Assembly (NCBI GenBank): GCA_944346885.1
Contig: CALVMR010000018.1
Span: 1-64,000, forward strand
From: an uncultured Clostridia bacterium
Lineage (GTDB): Bacteria > Bacillota > Clostridia > Christensenellales > Borkfalkiaceae
Direction of reading: 5' to 3'
DNA: 64,000 bases
The notes beneath the pieces are model-generated. The model did no database searches and was not told where the DNA came from. It saw only the letters and a program-made list of their open reading frames with translations. Positions within the stretch are counted from its first letter, which is position 1, and every line of letters starts with the position of its first letter. Of this stretch, positions 17,412-24,646 are shown piece after piece. A program made the translations under genes and the position numbers.

Positions 17412-17778
17412 GCGCCTTCTTCGGAAGAATATGACAAAGGAAGAGCGAAAACTGTGGTATGAGTTCCTGCGCGGTTTGCCATATACAGTGCGCAGACAGA
17501 AAGTTTTTGCGGCATTTATTTTGGATTTCTATTGCCCGCAGGCAAAAATCGCCATTGAATTGGACGGCGGGCAGCATTACGAGCCGTTGTGTGCGGAAAG
17601 GGATAGGATCCGCGATTCTGTTTTACAGGAATACGGTATAATGGTTTTGCGTTATCCGAACAACGCGGTCATGCAAAATTTTTCGGGCGTGTGTGAAGAT
17701 ATTTTAAAAAATATTACGCTGCGCGTAAAAAAGGACGGTATCACCTCATCCACCGCAAGCGGTCCCCCTTCCCCTTAA
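17389..17778 (+). CDS. DUF559 (Vsr/PD-(D/E)XK-like fold) endonuclease-domain protein
   Basis: A 129-residue protein with the DUF559 pattern: MTKEERKLWYEFLR near residue 15, RRQKVFAAFILDFYCP near residue 33, IELDGGQHY near residue 55 and GIMVLRYPNNAV near residue 81. The D...E.DGGQH arrangement matches the PD-(D/E)XK nuclease fold related to very-short-patch repair endonucleases; its function is not established. The start at 17389 follows GGAGAGG and overlaps ylxM. The last 13-14 residues (DGITSSTASGPPSP) are encoded by the left arm of an inverted-repeat element, so the native C-terminus has been replaced or extended. Its position inside the ylxM-ffh pair is unusual and suggests insertion. Confidence 0.85.
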   Translation: MPPLTKTERLLRKNMTKEERKLWYEFLRGLPYTVRRQKVFAAFILDFYCPQAKIAIELDGGQHYEPLCAERDRIRDSVLQEYGIMVLRYPNNAVMQNFSGVCEDILKNITLRVKKDGITSSTASGPPSP

Positions 17779-17888
17779 AGGGGAAGGCGAAAAGAAAGAC
17801 GGGAAAGCTGTTTTTTGTGAAAGGGATAGGGATAAAAAGCCTTCCCCCTTGGGGGAAGGTGGCGGCGCAGCCGACGGATGAGGGTATT
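17738..17888. mobile_element. MITE-like inverted-repeat element at the DUF559 3' end
   Basis: The left end GGTATCACCTCATCC and the right end GGATGAGGGTATTGC are near-inverted repeats. Each is joined to its own hairpin, CCTTCCCC/GGGGAAGG (17767-17787, loop TTAAA) and CCTTCCCCC/GGGGGAAGG (about 17840-17859). This type of CCTTCCCC palindrome linked to CCTCATCC/GGATGAGG is one I recall as common between genes of gut Firmicutes. No transposase is inside. Confidence 0.65.
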
Positions 17889-17972
17889 GCATCCTTGTTT
17901 TATGAATATTTTCTGTATGTAAAAAGTTTTTTCAGGGCAATGAAGGAATATTATTTCCAATAAGAGGTTTTT

Positions 17973-19289
17973 ATGGCATTGTTTTCATCGCTTTCGGAGC
18001 GGCTCAATCATATTTTTTCCAAACTGACCAAGCACGGCAGGCTCACCGAGCTGGAAATAAAGGGCGCCATGCGCGAAGTGCGCATCGCGCTGCTGGAAGC
18101 GGACGTCAACATTTTTGTTGCGAAAAAGTTCATCGCGGACGTCTCCGAAAAGGCGGTGGGGCAGGAGATCTTAAAGAGCCTCAACCCCGCCCAGCAGGTC
18201 ATCAAAATCGTCAACGAAGAGCTCATCGCGTTGATGGGTTCCTCCAACGCCAAGCTCGAAACGGCGGATAAGCCGCCCGCGGTCATCATGATGTGCGGGT
18301 TGCAGGGCGCGGGCAAAACAACGCTGTGCGGCAAATTGGCGGTACTGCTCAAAAAACAGGGCAAAAAGCCGCTGCTCGTCGCCTGCGACATCTACCGCCC
18401 CGCGGCGATCGAACAGTTGAAGGTCGTCGGCGGCAAGGCGGGGGCGGAAGTGTTTGAAAGGGGCACCCAAAACCCCGTAAAAACCGCAAAACAGGCGGTC
18501 GAATACGCCCGTTCGATGGGCTTTGACCCCGTCATCATCGACACGGCGGGGCGGCTGCACATCGACGACGCGCTCATGCAGGAGCTGGAAAACGTCAAAG
18601 CCGAGGTGCACCCCAACGACATTTTGCTCACCGTCGATTCCATGACGGGGCAGGACGCGGTGAACGTGGCGGAGACTTTCAACAAGCGGTTGGACGTGAC
18701 GGGCGTCATCCTCACCAAGCTGGACGGCGACACGCGCGGCGGTGCCTGCCTCTCCATAAAAGCGGTCACGGGCAAGCCCATCAAATTCATCGGCGTGGGC
18801 GAAAAGCTCACCGATTTAGAGCCGTTTTATCCGGACCGCATGGCGAGCCGCATCCTCGGCATGGGAGACGTTTTATCCCTCATTGAAAAGGCGCAGGAGG
18901 CGGTCACCGAAGAACAGGCAAAGCGGATGGAAAAAAAGCTCCGCGACGCCTCGTTCACCTTAGAAGATTATCTCGAACAGTTTGAATCGCTCAAAAAGAT
19001 GGGCGGCATCGCCTCCGTCATGGGCATGATGCCGGGCATGAGCAAATTCAAGATCAAGGAGAGCGACTTCGACGAAAAAAAGGTGGAGCGCATCAAAGCC
19101 ATCATCCTCTCCATGACCCCGCGCGAGCGGGAAAAGCCGGAGATCATCAACTCCTCGCGCAAAAAGCGCATTGCGGCGGGTTCCGGCACCAGCGTGCAGG
19201 ATATCAACCAGCTGTTAAAACAGTTCGACCAGACCAAACTCATGATGAAGCAGGTCAAAAGCGGCAGAAAGCTGCCGTTCATGCGCTAA
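17973..19289 (+). CDS. ffh: Signal recognition particle protein Ffh
   Basis: A 438-residue SRP54 GTPase with an N domain, P-loop GLQGAGKTTLCGKL near residue 109, DTAGRLH near 190, TKLDGDTRGG near 249 and a methionine-rich M domain from about residue 300 (MGMMPGMSKF near 350) that binds 4.5S/6S RNA and signal peptides. It targets nascent membrane proteins to FtsY. In most relatives it directly follows ylxM; here the DUF559 gene and an inverted-repeat element intervene. The nearest good promoter is the one ahead of ylxM. Confidence 0.96.
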   Translation: MALFSSLSERLNHIFSKLTKHGRLTELEIKGAMREVRIALLEADVNIFVAKKFIADVSEKAVGQEILKSLNPAQQVIKIVNEELIALMGSSNAKLETADKPPAVIMMCGLQGAGKTTLCGKLAVLLKKQGKKPLLVACDIYRPAAIEQLKVVGGKAGAEVFERGTQNPVKTAKQAVEYARSMGFDPVIIDTAGRLHIDDALMQELENVKAEVHPNDILLTVDSMTGQDAVNVAETFNKRLDVTGVILTKLDGDTRGGACLSIKAVTGKPIKFIGVGEKLTDLEPFYPDRMASRILGMGDVLSLIEKAQEAVTEEQAKRMEKKLRDASFTLEDYLEQFESLKKMGGIASVMGMMPGMSKFKIKESDFDEKKVERIKAIILSMTPREREKPEIINSSRKKRIAAGSGTSVQDINQLLKQFDQTKLMMKQVKSGRKLPFMR

Positions 19290-19296
19290 AAAATTT

Positions 19297-19335
19297 CGCC
19301 TGTCAAGGAAAAATGCTTGACAGGCGTTTGTTTTT
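19297..19335 (+). terminator. Intrinsic terminator after ffh
   Basis: CGCCTGTCAAG / CTTGACAGGCG with loop GAAAAATG, then TTTGTTTTT. Its right arm contains the -35 box of the next promoter. Confidence 0.85.
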
Positions 19336-19345
19336 CGGGTATACT
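19317..19345 (+). promoter_or_regulatory. Consensus SigA promoter of rpsP, overlapping the ffh terminator
   Basis: TTGACA (19317-19322), 17-nt spacer, TATACT (19340-19345). Confidence 0.85.
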
Positions 19346-19377
19346 GTGGCGGTACAAAGCAAAAGGAGCAAACCATT

Positions 19378-19671
19378 ATGGCAGTAAAAATGAGGTTGAC
19401 GAGGCTGGGCGATAAAAAATCTCCCTTTTACCGCATCGTCGTTGTAGACAGCCGCAAGGCGCGTGACGGGGAGTACATCGAAAAGATCGGGCACTACGAC
19501 CCCACCAAGGAACCCGTACAGCTGGTCATCGACGCAGACAAGGCAAAAGATTGGCTCGCAAAAGGCGTGCAGCCGACGGATACCGTCCGCACCCTGCTCA
19601 TCCGCGAGGGGATCATCGAAAAGCCGACCAAGCTCTCCGCGCCCCGCACCAAAACGAGGAAAAAGAAGTAA
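19378..19671 (+). CDS. rpsP: 30S ribosomal protein S16
   Basis: A 97-residue protein beginning [20 protein letters not shown], the universal S16 N-terminus, with HYDPTKEP near residue 40 and a basic KTRKKK tail. It is a structural component of the small ribosomal subunit. It is first in the rpsP-khpA-rimM-trmD transcript, preceded by AAAGGAGC. Confidence 0.97.
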   Translation: MAVKMRLTRLGDKKSPFYRIVVVDSRKARDGEYIEKIGHYDPTKEPVQLVIDADKAKDWLAKGVQPTDTVRTLLIREGIIEKPTKLSAPRTKTRKKK

Positions 19672-19689
19672 TTTACGGAGGAGAGCGCC

Positions 19690-19935
19690 ATGCTGGAATT
19701 GGTGAAATATATCGTCGAACAGTTCGCCGAGCATAAAGATCAGATCGAGTACGAGGTCAACGAGCGCGAAAACGCGGTGGATATCACCGTTTGGCTGGAT
19801 GAGTCGGATATGGGCAAGGTGATCGGCAAGCAGGGCAAGATCGCAAAGGCTCTGCGCACGCTCGTCCGCTGCGCTTCCGCCAAGGACAGCAAGCGCACCA
19901 ACGTCGAGATCAAGGAAAAGGGCAAGGACGAATAA
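19690..19935 (+). CDS. khpA: KH-domain RNA-binding protein KhpA (YlqC)
   Basis: An 81-residue single KH-domain protein. The GxxG loop is GKQG near residue 44 in DMGKVIGKQGKIAKALRTLV, which fits KhpA. The family binds RNA and acts with KhpB (Jag) in cell-division and small-RNA control in streptococci. It lies between rpsP and rimM as in other Firmicutes, 18 nt after rpsP with a GGAGGAGAG ribosome-binding site. Confidence 0.93.
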   Translation: MLELVKYIVEQFAEHKDQIEYEVNERENAVDITVWLDESDMGKVIGKQGKIAKALRTLVRCASAKDSKRTNVEIKEKGKDE

Positions 19936-19983
19936 GTTTTTGCCGCAGCCCGCGGGGCACTGCCTGCGGGGATCAAGGCAACA

Positions 19984-20021
19984 GAGGGAAAAACCGCAGC
20001 GGCTTTTCCCTTTCTTTTTTT
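19984..20021 (+). terminator. Hairpin with T-run between khpA and rimM
   Basis: GAGGGAAAA / TTTTCCCTTT followed by CTTTTTTT. It is probably a partial terminator that lowers rimM-trmD expression relative to the ribosomal gene. Confidence 0.65.
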
Positions 20022-20031
20022 CGGAGGGATC

Positions 20032-20547
20032 ATGCAGCAGACCATCGTTGTGGCGCAGGTCTTAAAGCCGCAGGGCGTGCGCGGCGAGATCAAAGTAAAG
20101 CCGCTGTTAGACGATATTGCCGATATCAAGCGCCTTCCGCGCGTCGTCATTGCGGGGAAAACGTACAAAGTGCTCTCCGCCCGCTGCGACGCCGCGTTCG
20201 CTTATTTGGGGCTGGCGGGCGTTGCCGACCGTGACGCGGCGGAACTTTTGCGCGGCAAAGAGGTGGAAGCCGCCCGCGAAGACCTTCCCGCGCCCGCAGA
20301 GGGCAGGTATTACATCGTAGACGTGATCGGCTGCGCCGTCTGCACAGAGGAGGGGGCGCCGCTCGGCGCCGTGGCAGACGTACTGCCTGCCAAAACGGAT
20401 ATTTACGTTTTGCAAAGCGGAAACCGCGAATGGATGTTCCCCGCCGCGGATGGCGTGATCCTTTCCATCGACGTGGCGGAAAAAAAGATCGTCGTGGAAA
20501 AAAAGCGGTTTGAAGAAGTTGCCGTGTTGCAGGGGAAGGACGAATGA
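20032..20547 (+). CDS. rimM: Ribosome maturation factor RimM
   Basis: A 171-residue protein with the N-terminal RimM beta-barrel (VAQVLKPQGVRGEIKVKPL, residues 7-25) and the C-terminal PRC-barrel (YYIVDVIGCAV near residue 95). It assists late 30S assembly around S19 and 16S rRNA head maturation. The start codon of trmD overlaps its stop (ATGA), the usual coupling of this pair. Confidence 0.95.
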   Translation: MQQTIVVAQVLKPQGVRGEIKVKPLLDDIADIKRLPRVVIAGKTYKVLSARCDAAFAYLGLAGVADRDAAELLRGKEVEAAREDLPAPAEGRYYIVDVIGCAVCTEEGAPLGAVADVLPAKTDIYVLQSGNREWMFPAADGVILSIDVAEKKIVVEKKRFEEVAVLQGKDE

Positions 20548-21206
20548 AGATCGATATTTTGACGCTCTTCCCCGAAATGTTCGCGCCCATGCAGGCGAGT
20601 ATTTTGGGCAGAGCGCAAAAGGGCGGAAAGCTCGCCATAAACATCGTAAATATCCGCGATTACACCGAGGATAAGCATTTAAAGTGCGACGATTATCCCT
20701 TCGGCGGCGGCGCGGGCATGGTGATGACGGCGCAGCCCATCGGCTCGGCGATCGAGGCGCTTGACCCGCGGCACGAGGCGCGGCGCATCTACCTTTCGCC
20801 CAAGGGCGAAGTGTTCCGCCAGCAAAAGGTGTTTCAGCTTTTGGAGTACGAACATCTCATCCTGCTGTGCGGGCACTACGAGGGGGTGGACCAGCGCGCC
20901 ATCGATCTGTTCATCGACGAGGAGATCAGCATCGGCGACTATGTGCTCACGGGCGGCGAACTGCCCGCCATGGTCGTTGCAGACTGCGTGGCGCGTTATG
21001 CGGACGGGGTGATCAGCGCCGCTTCGCTGGTGCAGGAGAGCTTTTCGGAAAACCGCCTCGAATACCCGCAGTACACCCGCCCCGTGGAGTATCGCGGCTT
21101 GGTCGTTCCGGAGGTGCTGCGCAGCGGCAACCACGCCGAGATCGATAAGTGGCGGCGGGAACAGGCGGAAAAGCTCACGCGCGAAAAGCGGCCCGACCTG
21201 CTGTGA
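20544..21206 (+). CDS. trmD: tRNA (guanine37-N1)-methyltransferase TrmD
   Basis: A 220-residue SPOUT-class methyltransferase starting MKIDILTLFPEMF. The conserved YPFGGGAGMVM near residue 52, LLCGHYEGVDQRAID near residue 108 and SIGDYVLTGGELPAM near residue 130 form the trefoil-knot SAM site. It methylates G37 of several tRNAs, preventing frameshifting. In relatives rplS usually follows directly; here rbgA, rnhB and yraN come first and a structured intergenic region follows the stop. Confidence 0.96.
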   Translation: MKIDILTLFPEMFAPMQASILGRAQKGGKLAINIVNIRDYTEDKHLKCDDYPFGGGAGMVMTAQPIGSAIEALDPRHEARRIYLSPKGEVFRQQKVFQLLEYEHLILLCGHYEGVDQRAIDLFIDEEISIGDYVLTGGELPAMVVADCVARYADGVISAASLVQESFSENRLEYPQYTRPVEYRGLVVPEVLRSGNHAEIDKWRREQAEKLTREKRPDLL

Positions 21207-21210
21207 TGCG

Positions 21211-21253
21211 CACGGGAATTTCTTTCTTCTCTTTTGAAAGAAAGTTCGTGAAC
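21211..21253 (+). promoter_or_regulatory. Divergent TCTCTTT-loop hairpin (copy D) after trmD
   Basis: CACG / CGTG with inner stem TTTCTTTC / GAAAGAAA, loop TTCTCTTTT and exit AAC. The architecture, loop core and exit match the ftsY, rbgA and hisS hairpins but the stem sequence differs with pairing kept. Confidence 0.55.
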
Positions 21254-21326
21254 CGTTTTAACGATCGAATTGCGCGTTCCGAAGCCATGCCTTTGGGAAA
21301 GCGCCCCCGATTTGCCGCATACATGT

Positions 21327-21493
21327 GGCTCAATTCGGAAAGAGTGAATGCGGCGCGCTTATGACGGAGAGCATTTGGCGCGCGCCGCAGAGAGAAAAAC
21401 AAATGCAGAGCCGCGCTTTGCCGCGGCGAACATTCGGTTGTCTCTCAAATCACGGAAAAAAGTTTTGTCTCTTTCAAAACTTTTTTCGTGAAC
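21327..21493 (+). repeat. Dispersed structured repeat, copy B (upstream of rbgA)
   Basis: Second copy of the 167-bp element at 15737-15903. Most mismatches fall in loops. It ends CGTGAAC 14 nt before the rbgA ATG. Confidence 0.85.
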
Positions 21494-21507
21494 GGAATTT
21501 TTTTATT

Positions 21508-22365
21508 ATGAAACACATTCAATGGTTTCCCGGTCATATGACAAAGGCGATGCGCATGATGGAGGAGAGCCTCGCGCTGGTAGACGGCGTGCTCTTCGTG
21601 CTCGATGCGCGGGCGCCCGCGGCGACCTATAACAAAAAACTGAAAAAGCTCTTCGGCGCCAAACCCGTGTTGTTTTTGCTGAACAAAAGCGACCTTGCCG
21701 ATCCTGCCGAAACGGACGCTTTTTTTTCGGAGATATCCAAAACCGCGCCCGTCGTTTCGTGCGCGGCAACGGCGCAGGGGGCGGCGGCAAAGATCGCGGC
21801 AAAGCTCCCGGAGCTTTTGCGGGCGAAGTTTGCCAAGGACGAGGCAAAGGGGATGAAGCGCCCGCCGCGGCTGCTGGTGGCGGGCATCCCGAACACGGGG
21901 AAGAGCACCGTCATCAACGCCATGAGCGGGGAAAAGCGCGCCGTGACCGGGGATAAAGCGGGCGTTACGCGCGGCAAACAGTGGATCCGCTGCGGAAGTT
22001 TTGAACTTTTGGATACGCCCGGCACCATGCCGCCCGCTTTTGAAAACCAGCAGCTGGCAAAGCACCTTGCGTACATCGGCAGCGTCAACGACGATATTTT
22101 GGATTTGGAAGACGTTGCGCTCGCTCTTTTGGAAGAGCTTGCGGCGGCGTATCCCGCCGCTTTGGCGGCGCGGTACGGCATCGGGGCGGGAGAGGCGCCC
22201 CTTGCCATGTACGAGCAGGTGTGCCGCGCCCGCGGCTTTTTGCTGCGCGGGGGAGAGTACGATTACAGCCGCGCCGCCAAGGCGGTTTTAGACGATCTCC
22301 GCAAGGGGCGGCTGGGCAGGATCACGCTGGAACGCGCCGCCGACTTCCGCGGCTTTTTCGGCTGA
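21508..22365 (+). CDS. rbgA: Ribosome biogenesis GTPase RbgA (YlqF)
   Basis: A 285-residue circularly permuted GTPase. It begins MKHIQWFPGHMTKAMR, the YlqF hallmark, then G4 NKSD near residue 58, the P-loop GIPNTGKST near residue 128 and G3 DTPG near residue 169. It is needed for late 50S assembly in B. subtilis. The start at 21508 gives this hallmark N-terminus; a longer in-frame start at 21325 would translate the upstream repeat. It begins an rbgA-rnhB-yraN unit. Confidence 0.94.
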   Translation: MKHIQWFPGHMTKAMRMMEESLALVDGVLFVLDARAPAATYNKKLKKLFGAKPVLFLLNKSDLADPAETDAFFSEISKTAPVVSCAATAQGAAAKIAAKLPELLRAKFAKDEAKGMKRPPRLLVAGIPNTGKSTVINAMSGEKRAVTGDKAGVTRGKQWIRCGSFELLDTPGTMPPAFENQQLAKHLAYIGSVNDDILDLEDVALALLEELAAAYPAALAARYGIGAGEAPLAMYEQVCRARGFLLRGGEYDYSRAAKAVLDDLRKGRLGRITLERAADFRGFFG

Positions 22366-22377
22366 AAGGGGAACGGC

Positions 22378-23034
22378 ATGAAAAGACTGTGGAACGCGGA
22401 GGAAAAACTGCGCTTCGAGCGGGAGATGCTGGCGGCGCATGCCCAAACCGTTGCGGGCGTAGACGAGGCGGGCAGGGGCCCGCTGGCGGGGCCCGTTGTG
22501 TGCGCGGCGGTCATTATGCCGTTGGAAGAGGGCGCCCTCATCGTCGGCGTGGACGACAGCAAAAAACTCAAAGAGGCGGAGCGCGAGCGGCTTGCCGCCC
22601 TCATCAAAGCGCGCGCCTCCGCCTATGCCGTTTGCGAAGAGAGCGCCGCCGTCATCGACGAGATCAACATTTTGGAGGCGACCAAGCGGTGCATGAAGCG
22701 GTGCGTCGAACAGCTTTCCGTTTCGCCCGACGTGGTGTTTACGGACGGGAACTTCCGCATCGATATCGATATCCCGCAGCAGAACATCGTCAAAGGCGAC
22801 GCGCTCTCGTACAGCATCGGCGCGGCGAGCATCCTTGCAAAGACCTACCGCGACGCGCGCATGCGCGCGTACGACGCGCTGTACCCGCAGTACGGCTTTG
22901 CAAAACACAAGGGGTACGGCACGGCGGCGCACCTTGCCGCGATCGAGGAGTTCGGCTTATGCGAAATTCACCGCAGGACGTTCACAAAAAAGCTCTCGGC
23001 AGGGCGGGAGAACGGCGGGCGGCAAAGTACCTGA
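22378..23034 (+). CDS. rnhB: Ribonuclease HII
   Basis: A 218-residue protein with GVDEAGRGPLAGPVVCAAV near residue 27 (the D-E of DEAGRGPLAG are metal ligands), VDDSKKL near residue 59 and GYGTAAHLAAIEEFG near residue 180. It nicks RNA-DNA hybrids and removes misincorporated ribonucleotides. Start RBS is AAAGGGG. Its last 76 nt overlap yraN in another frame, a long overlap for this pair. Confidence 0.95.
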   Translation: MKRLWNAEEKLRFEREMLAAHAQTVAGVDEAGRGPLAGPVVCAAVIMPLEEGALIVGVDDSKKLKEAERERLAALIKARASAYAVCEESAAVIDEINILEATKRCMKRCVEQLSVSPDVVFTDGNFRIDIDIPQQNIVKGDALSYSIGAASILAKTYRDARMRAYDALYPQYGFAKHKGYGTAAHLAAIEEFGLCEIHRRTFTKKLSAGRENGGRQST

Positions 23035-23321
23035 AACGGCAGGGCTACAAACTGCTCGCCAAAAATTACAAAACGCCCTTCGGGGAGGCGGATATCGTTG
23101 CCAAGCACGGGGAAACGTACGTGTTTTGCGAGGTAAAAACGCGGCTTTCCGAATTGTACGGCACCCCCGCCGAAGCGGTGGAGTACCATAAGCGCGAGCG
23201 CTACAAAAAGATCGCCCGCTATTTTGAAAGCCTTGCGGGGAGAGAGCTGTTTATCCGCTTTGACGTGGTGGAAGTGTACGAGGATCGCATCCGTCACATC
23301 GTATCCGCCTTCGGCGCATAA
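22959..23321 (+). CDS. yraN: YraN family protein (UPF0102), endonuclease-like fold
   Basis: A 120-residue protein with GRAGERRAAKYLKRQGYKLL near residue 14, the metal-site-like segment FGEADIVAKHGETYVFCEVKTR near residue 41 and a typical KRERYKKIARYF near residue 77. The family has a Holliday-junction-resolvase-like fold and a poorly defined role; it commonly sits near rnhB. The start at 22959 lies inside rnhB; translation probably depends on coupling, as no strong RBS is visible. Confidence 0.9.
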   Translation: MRNSPQDVHKKALGRAGERRAAKYLKRQGYKLLAKNYKTPFGEADIVAKHGETYVFCEVKTRLSELYGTPAEAVEYHKRERYKKIARYFESLAGRELFIRFDVVEVYEDRIRHIVSAFGA

Positions 23322-23360
23322 AAAACGGGAGAAAAAACCGCAAAATGCGGGCAAAAAACC

Positions 23361-23389
23361 TTGCATTTTTTTTGCGGGTATGGTATGAT
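23361..23389 (+). promoter_or_regulatory. SigA-type promoter of rplS
   Basis: TTGCAT (23361-23366), 17-nt spacer, TATGAT (23384-23389). Confidence 0.75.
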
Positions 23390-23396
23390 AGCACAA

Positions 23397-23459
23397 GACT
23401 TCGGGCGGTCCTCTTGCGCGGCGCGCAACGAACGCACTGTAACAAGGAGGTAAAAGTCG
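23397..23459 (+). promoter_or_regulatory. Candidate autoregulatory leader of rplS
   Basis: GACTT (23397) can pair with AAGTC (23454), TTGCGC with GCGCAA (23414-23428, 3-nt loop), and CCTCTT (23410-23415) partly with the ribosome-binding site AAGGAGG (23444-23450), the last as an alternative to the TTGCGC stem. L19 leader RNAs are known in Bacilli; whether this is one is inference. Confidence 0.45.
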
Positions 23460-23804
23460 ATGAAAGGGTTGATCGAAGCGATCGAAAAGGAAGCCTTAAA
23501 GGACAGCGTTCCCGCTTTTAACGTGGGCGATACCGTAAAAGTCAGCGTAAAAGTCGTGGAAGGCACGCGCGAGCGTATCCAGGCGTTCGAGGGCGTTGTG
23601 ATCGCAAAGAAAAACGGCGGGATCCGCGAAACCTTTACGGTGCGCCGTCTTTCCTACGGCGTCGGGGTAGAGCGTACGTTCCCCGTGCACTCTCCCAAAA
23701 TTGCGGATATCAAGGTGATCCGCAAGGGCAAAGTGCGCCGTGCCAAGCTGTATTATCTGCGCGGCAGAACGGGCAAAGCTGCCAAGATCAAAGAAGTTCG
23801 GTAA
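23460..23804 (+). CDS. rplS: 50S ribosomal protein L19
   Basis: A 114-residue protein with [17 protein letters not shown] ([20 protein letters not shown] near residue 20), [20 protein letters not shown] and the [15 protein letters not shown] segment, all diagnostic for L19, and a C-terminal [20 protein letters not shown]. It sits at the 30S-50S interface. Unlike the usual trmD-rplS order it lies after yraN and has its own promoter and leader. Confidence 0.97.
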   Translation: MKGLIEAIEKEALKDSVPAFNVGDTVKVSVKVVEGTRERIQAFEGVVIAKKNGGIRETFTVRRLSYGVGVERTFPVHSPKIADIKVIRKGKVRRAKLYYLRGRTGKAAKIKEVR

Positions 23805-23830
23805 GCTGCCTCAAAAAACGGTCAAAAAAA

Positions 23831-23867
23831 GAGCTTTTCTTCCTATCGGGAGAAAAGCTCTTTTTTT
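23831..23867 (+). terminator. Strong intrinsic terminator after rplS
   Basis: GAGCTTTTCT / AGAAAAGCTC, loop TCCTATCGGG, then TTTTTTT; an A-run on the other side makes it usable from the minus strand too. Confidence 0.9.
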
Positions 23868-23914
23868 GCCGCCGCCCCGCAGGCGGGCGGAGCGCCGCAG
23901 AGAGCGCTGCGCGC

Positions 23915-24412
23915 TCAGCCGTTTGCGGGCGCGGGGTGCGCGGGCTGCGCCGCGCGCACCCTGCGGGGGAAGTTGCCGTTCTGCTCAAAGGGGCGCGCGT
24001 TCTGCGTGTATTCCGCAACGCGGACGACCGCGCCCTCCTGCGCCGCGCCGCACAGGCAGTCGTACCCGAACAGCACAAGCCCGCAGCGGCAAAGGATCTT
24101 TTCCGCAAGCTGCCCGTACCACTTCGATTGCGAAAAGCGCAGCGAATTGCCCGCGCCGCGCGGCGAGGGGCAGAGAAAGATGCAGTACAGGATGCGGCTT
24201 CCGCCGAAGGAGATCTTTTTAAAGTTTTTTAAAAACCCGCGCGAAAATACCGTTTTGAAGTCCGCCACCAGCACGTACGCCGAGGCGGAAAAGAGAGAGC
24301 ACGCCTTCTCCTCCTCCATCGCTTCACGCAGCGGAAAAAGTTCTTCGCCGCATTGGCGGGCAAGCGCCGCGGCAAACGCTTCGTTTTGTTTTTGGGTGCA
24401 GCTTAAAATCAT
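23915..24412 (-). CDS. Hypothetical protein
   Basis: I do not recognise this 165-residue protein. It begins [20 protein letters not shown], then a mixed alpha/beta-looking segment (ASAYVLVADFKTVFSRGFLK and SRILYCIFLCPSP) and a cysteine-containing stretch (CRCGLVLFGYDCLCGAAQEG), ending in a low-complexity PAHPAPANG tail. A Rossmann or flavodoxin-like fold is possible but no clear cofactor motif is seen. The start at 24412 follows AAAGAGG with 7-nt spacing, and a good promoter lies upstream. It is a single reverse-strand gene whose transcript would end at the rplS bidirectional terminator. Confidence 0.6.
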   Translation of the reverse strand: MILSCTQKQNEAFAAALARQCGEELFPLREAMEEEKACSLFSASAYVLVADFKTVFSRGFLKNFKKISFGGSRILYCIFLCPSPRGAGNSLRFSQSKWYGQLAEKILCRCGLVLFGYDCLCGAAQEGAVVRVAEYTQNARPFEQNGNFPRRVRAAQPAHPAPANG

Positions 24413-24454
24413 TTTTAGCCTCTTTGCCTGCTTTTGCCCGCAGTATAGCACGCA

Positions 24455-24484
24455 ATTATAATACGGCGGTCAACGCCGTGTAAA
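24455..24484 (-). promoter_or_regulatory. SigA-type promoter, reverse strand
   Basis: TTTACA (-35, 24479-24484), 18-nt spacer, TATAAT (-10, 24455-24460) on the minus strand. Confidence 0.65.
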
Positions 24485-24561
24485 AGTTTGGTAAAAACTG
24501 CGGAAAAACCCGTGTTTTGCCCCGTTTTTTTTGTTCGTTGCGGAAAAGAGGCGAAAATCGC

Positions 24562-24590
24562 TTTACCCCGTACCCGTTTTAGGGTATAAT
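24562..24590 (+). promoter_or_regulatory. SigA-type promoter of the membrane glycosyltransferase gene
   Basis: TTTACC (24562-24567), 17-nt spacer, TATAAT (24585-24590). Confidence 0.8.
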
Positions 24591-24646
24591 ACACTATACG
24601 GGCCGCGCGTTGGCGCGGCACCGCGCAGCGGGAACGGAAAAAACAA

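Larger units (their letters stand above)
21207..21507. other. 301-bp intergenic region with two leader-type hairpins
   Basis: No gene is seen here. It holds hairpin D (21211-21253), about 70 bp without recognised features, and the 167-bp repeat copy B (21327-21493), directly upstream of rbgA. Confidence 0.7.

Noticed and set aside
17738..17888. CRISPR or attachment site
   Set aside because: Only one inverted pair of ends with two hairpins, no repeat-spacer array and no integrase nearby; fits a MITE-like palindromic element better.
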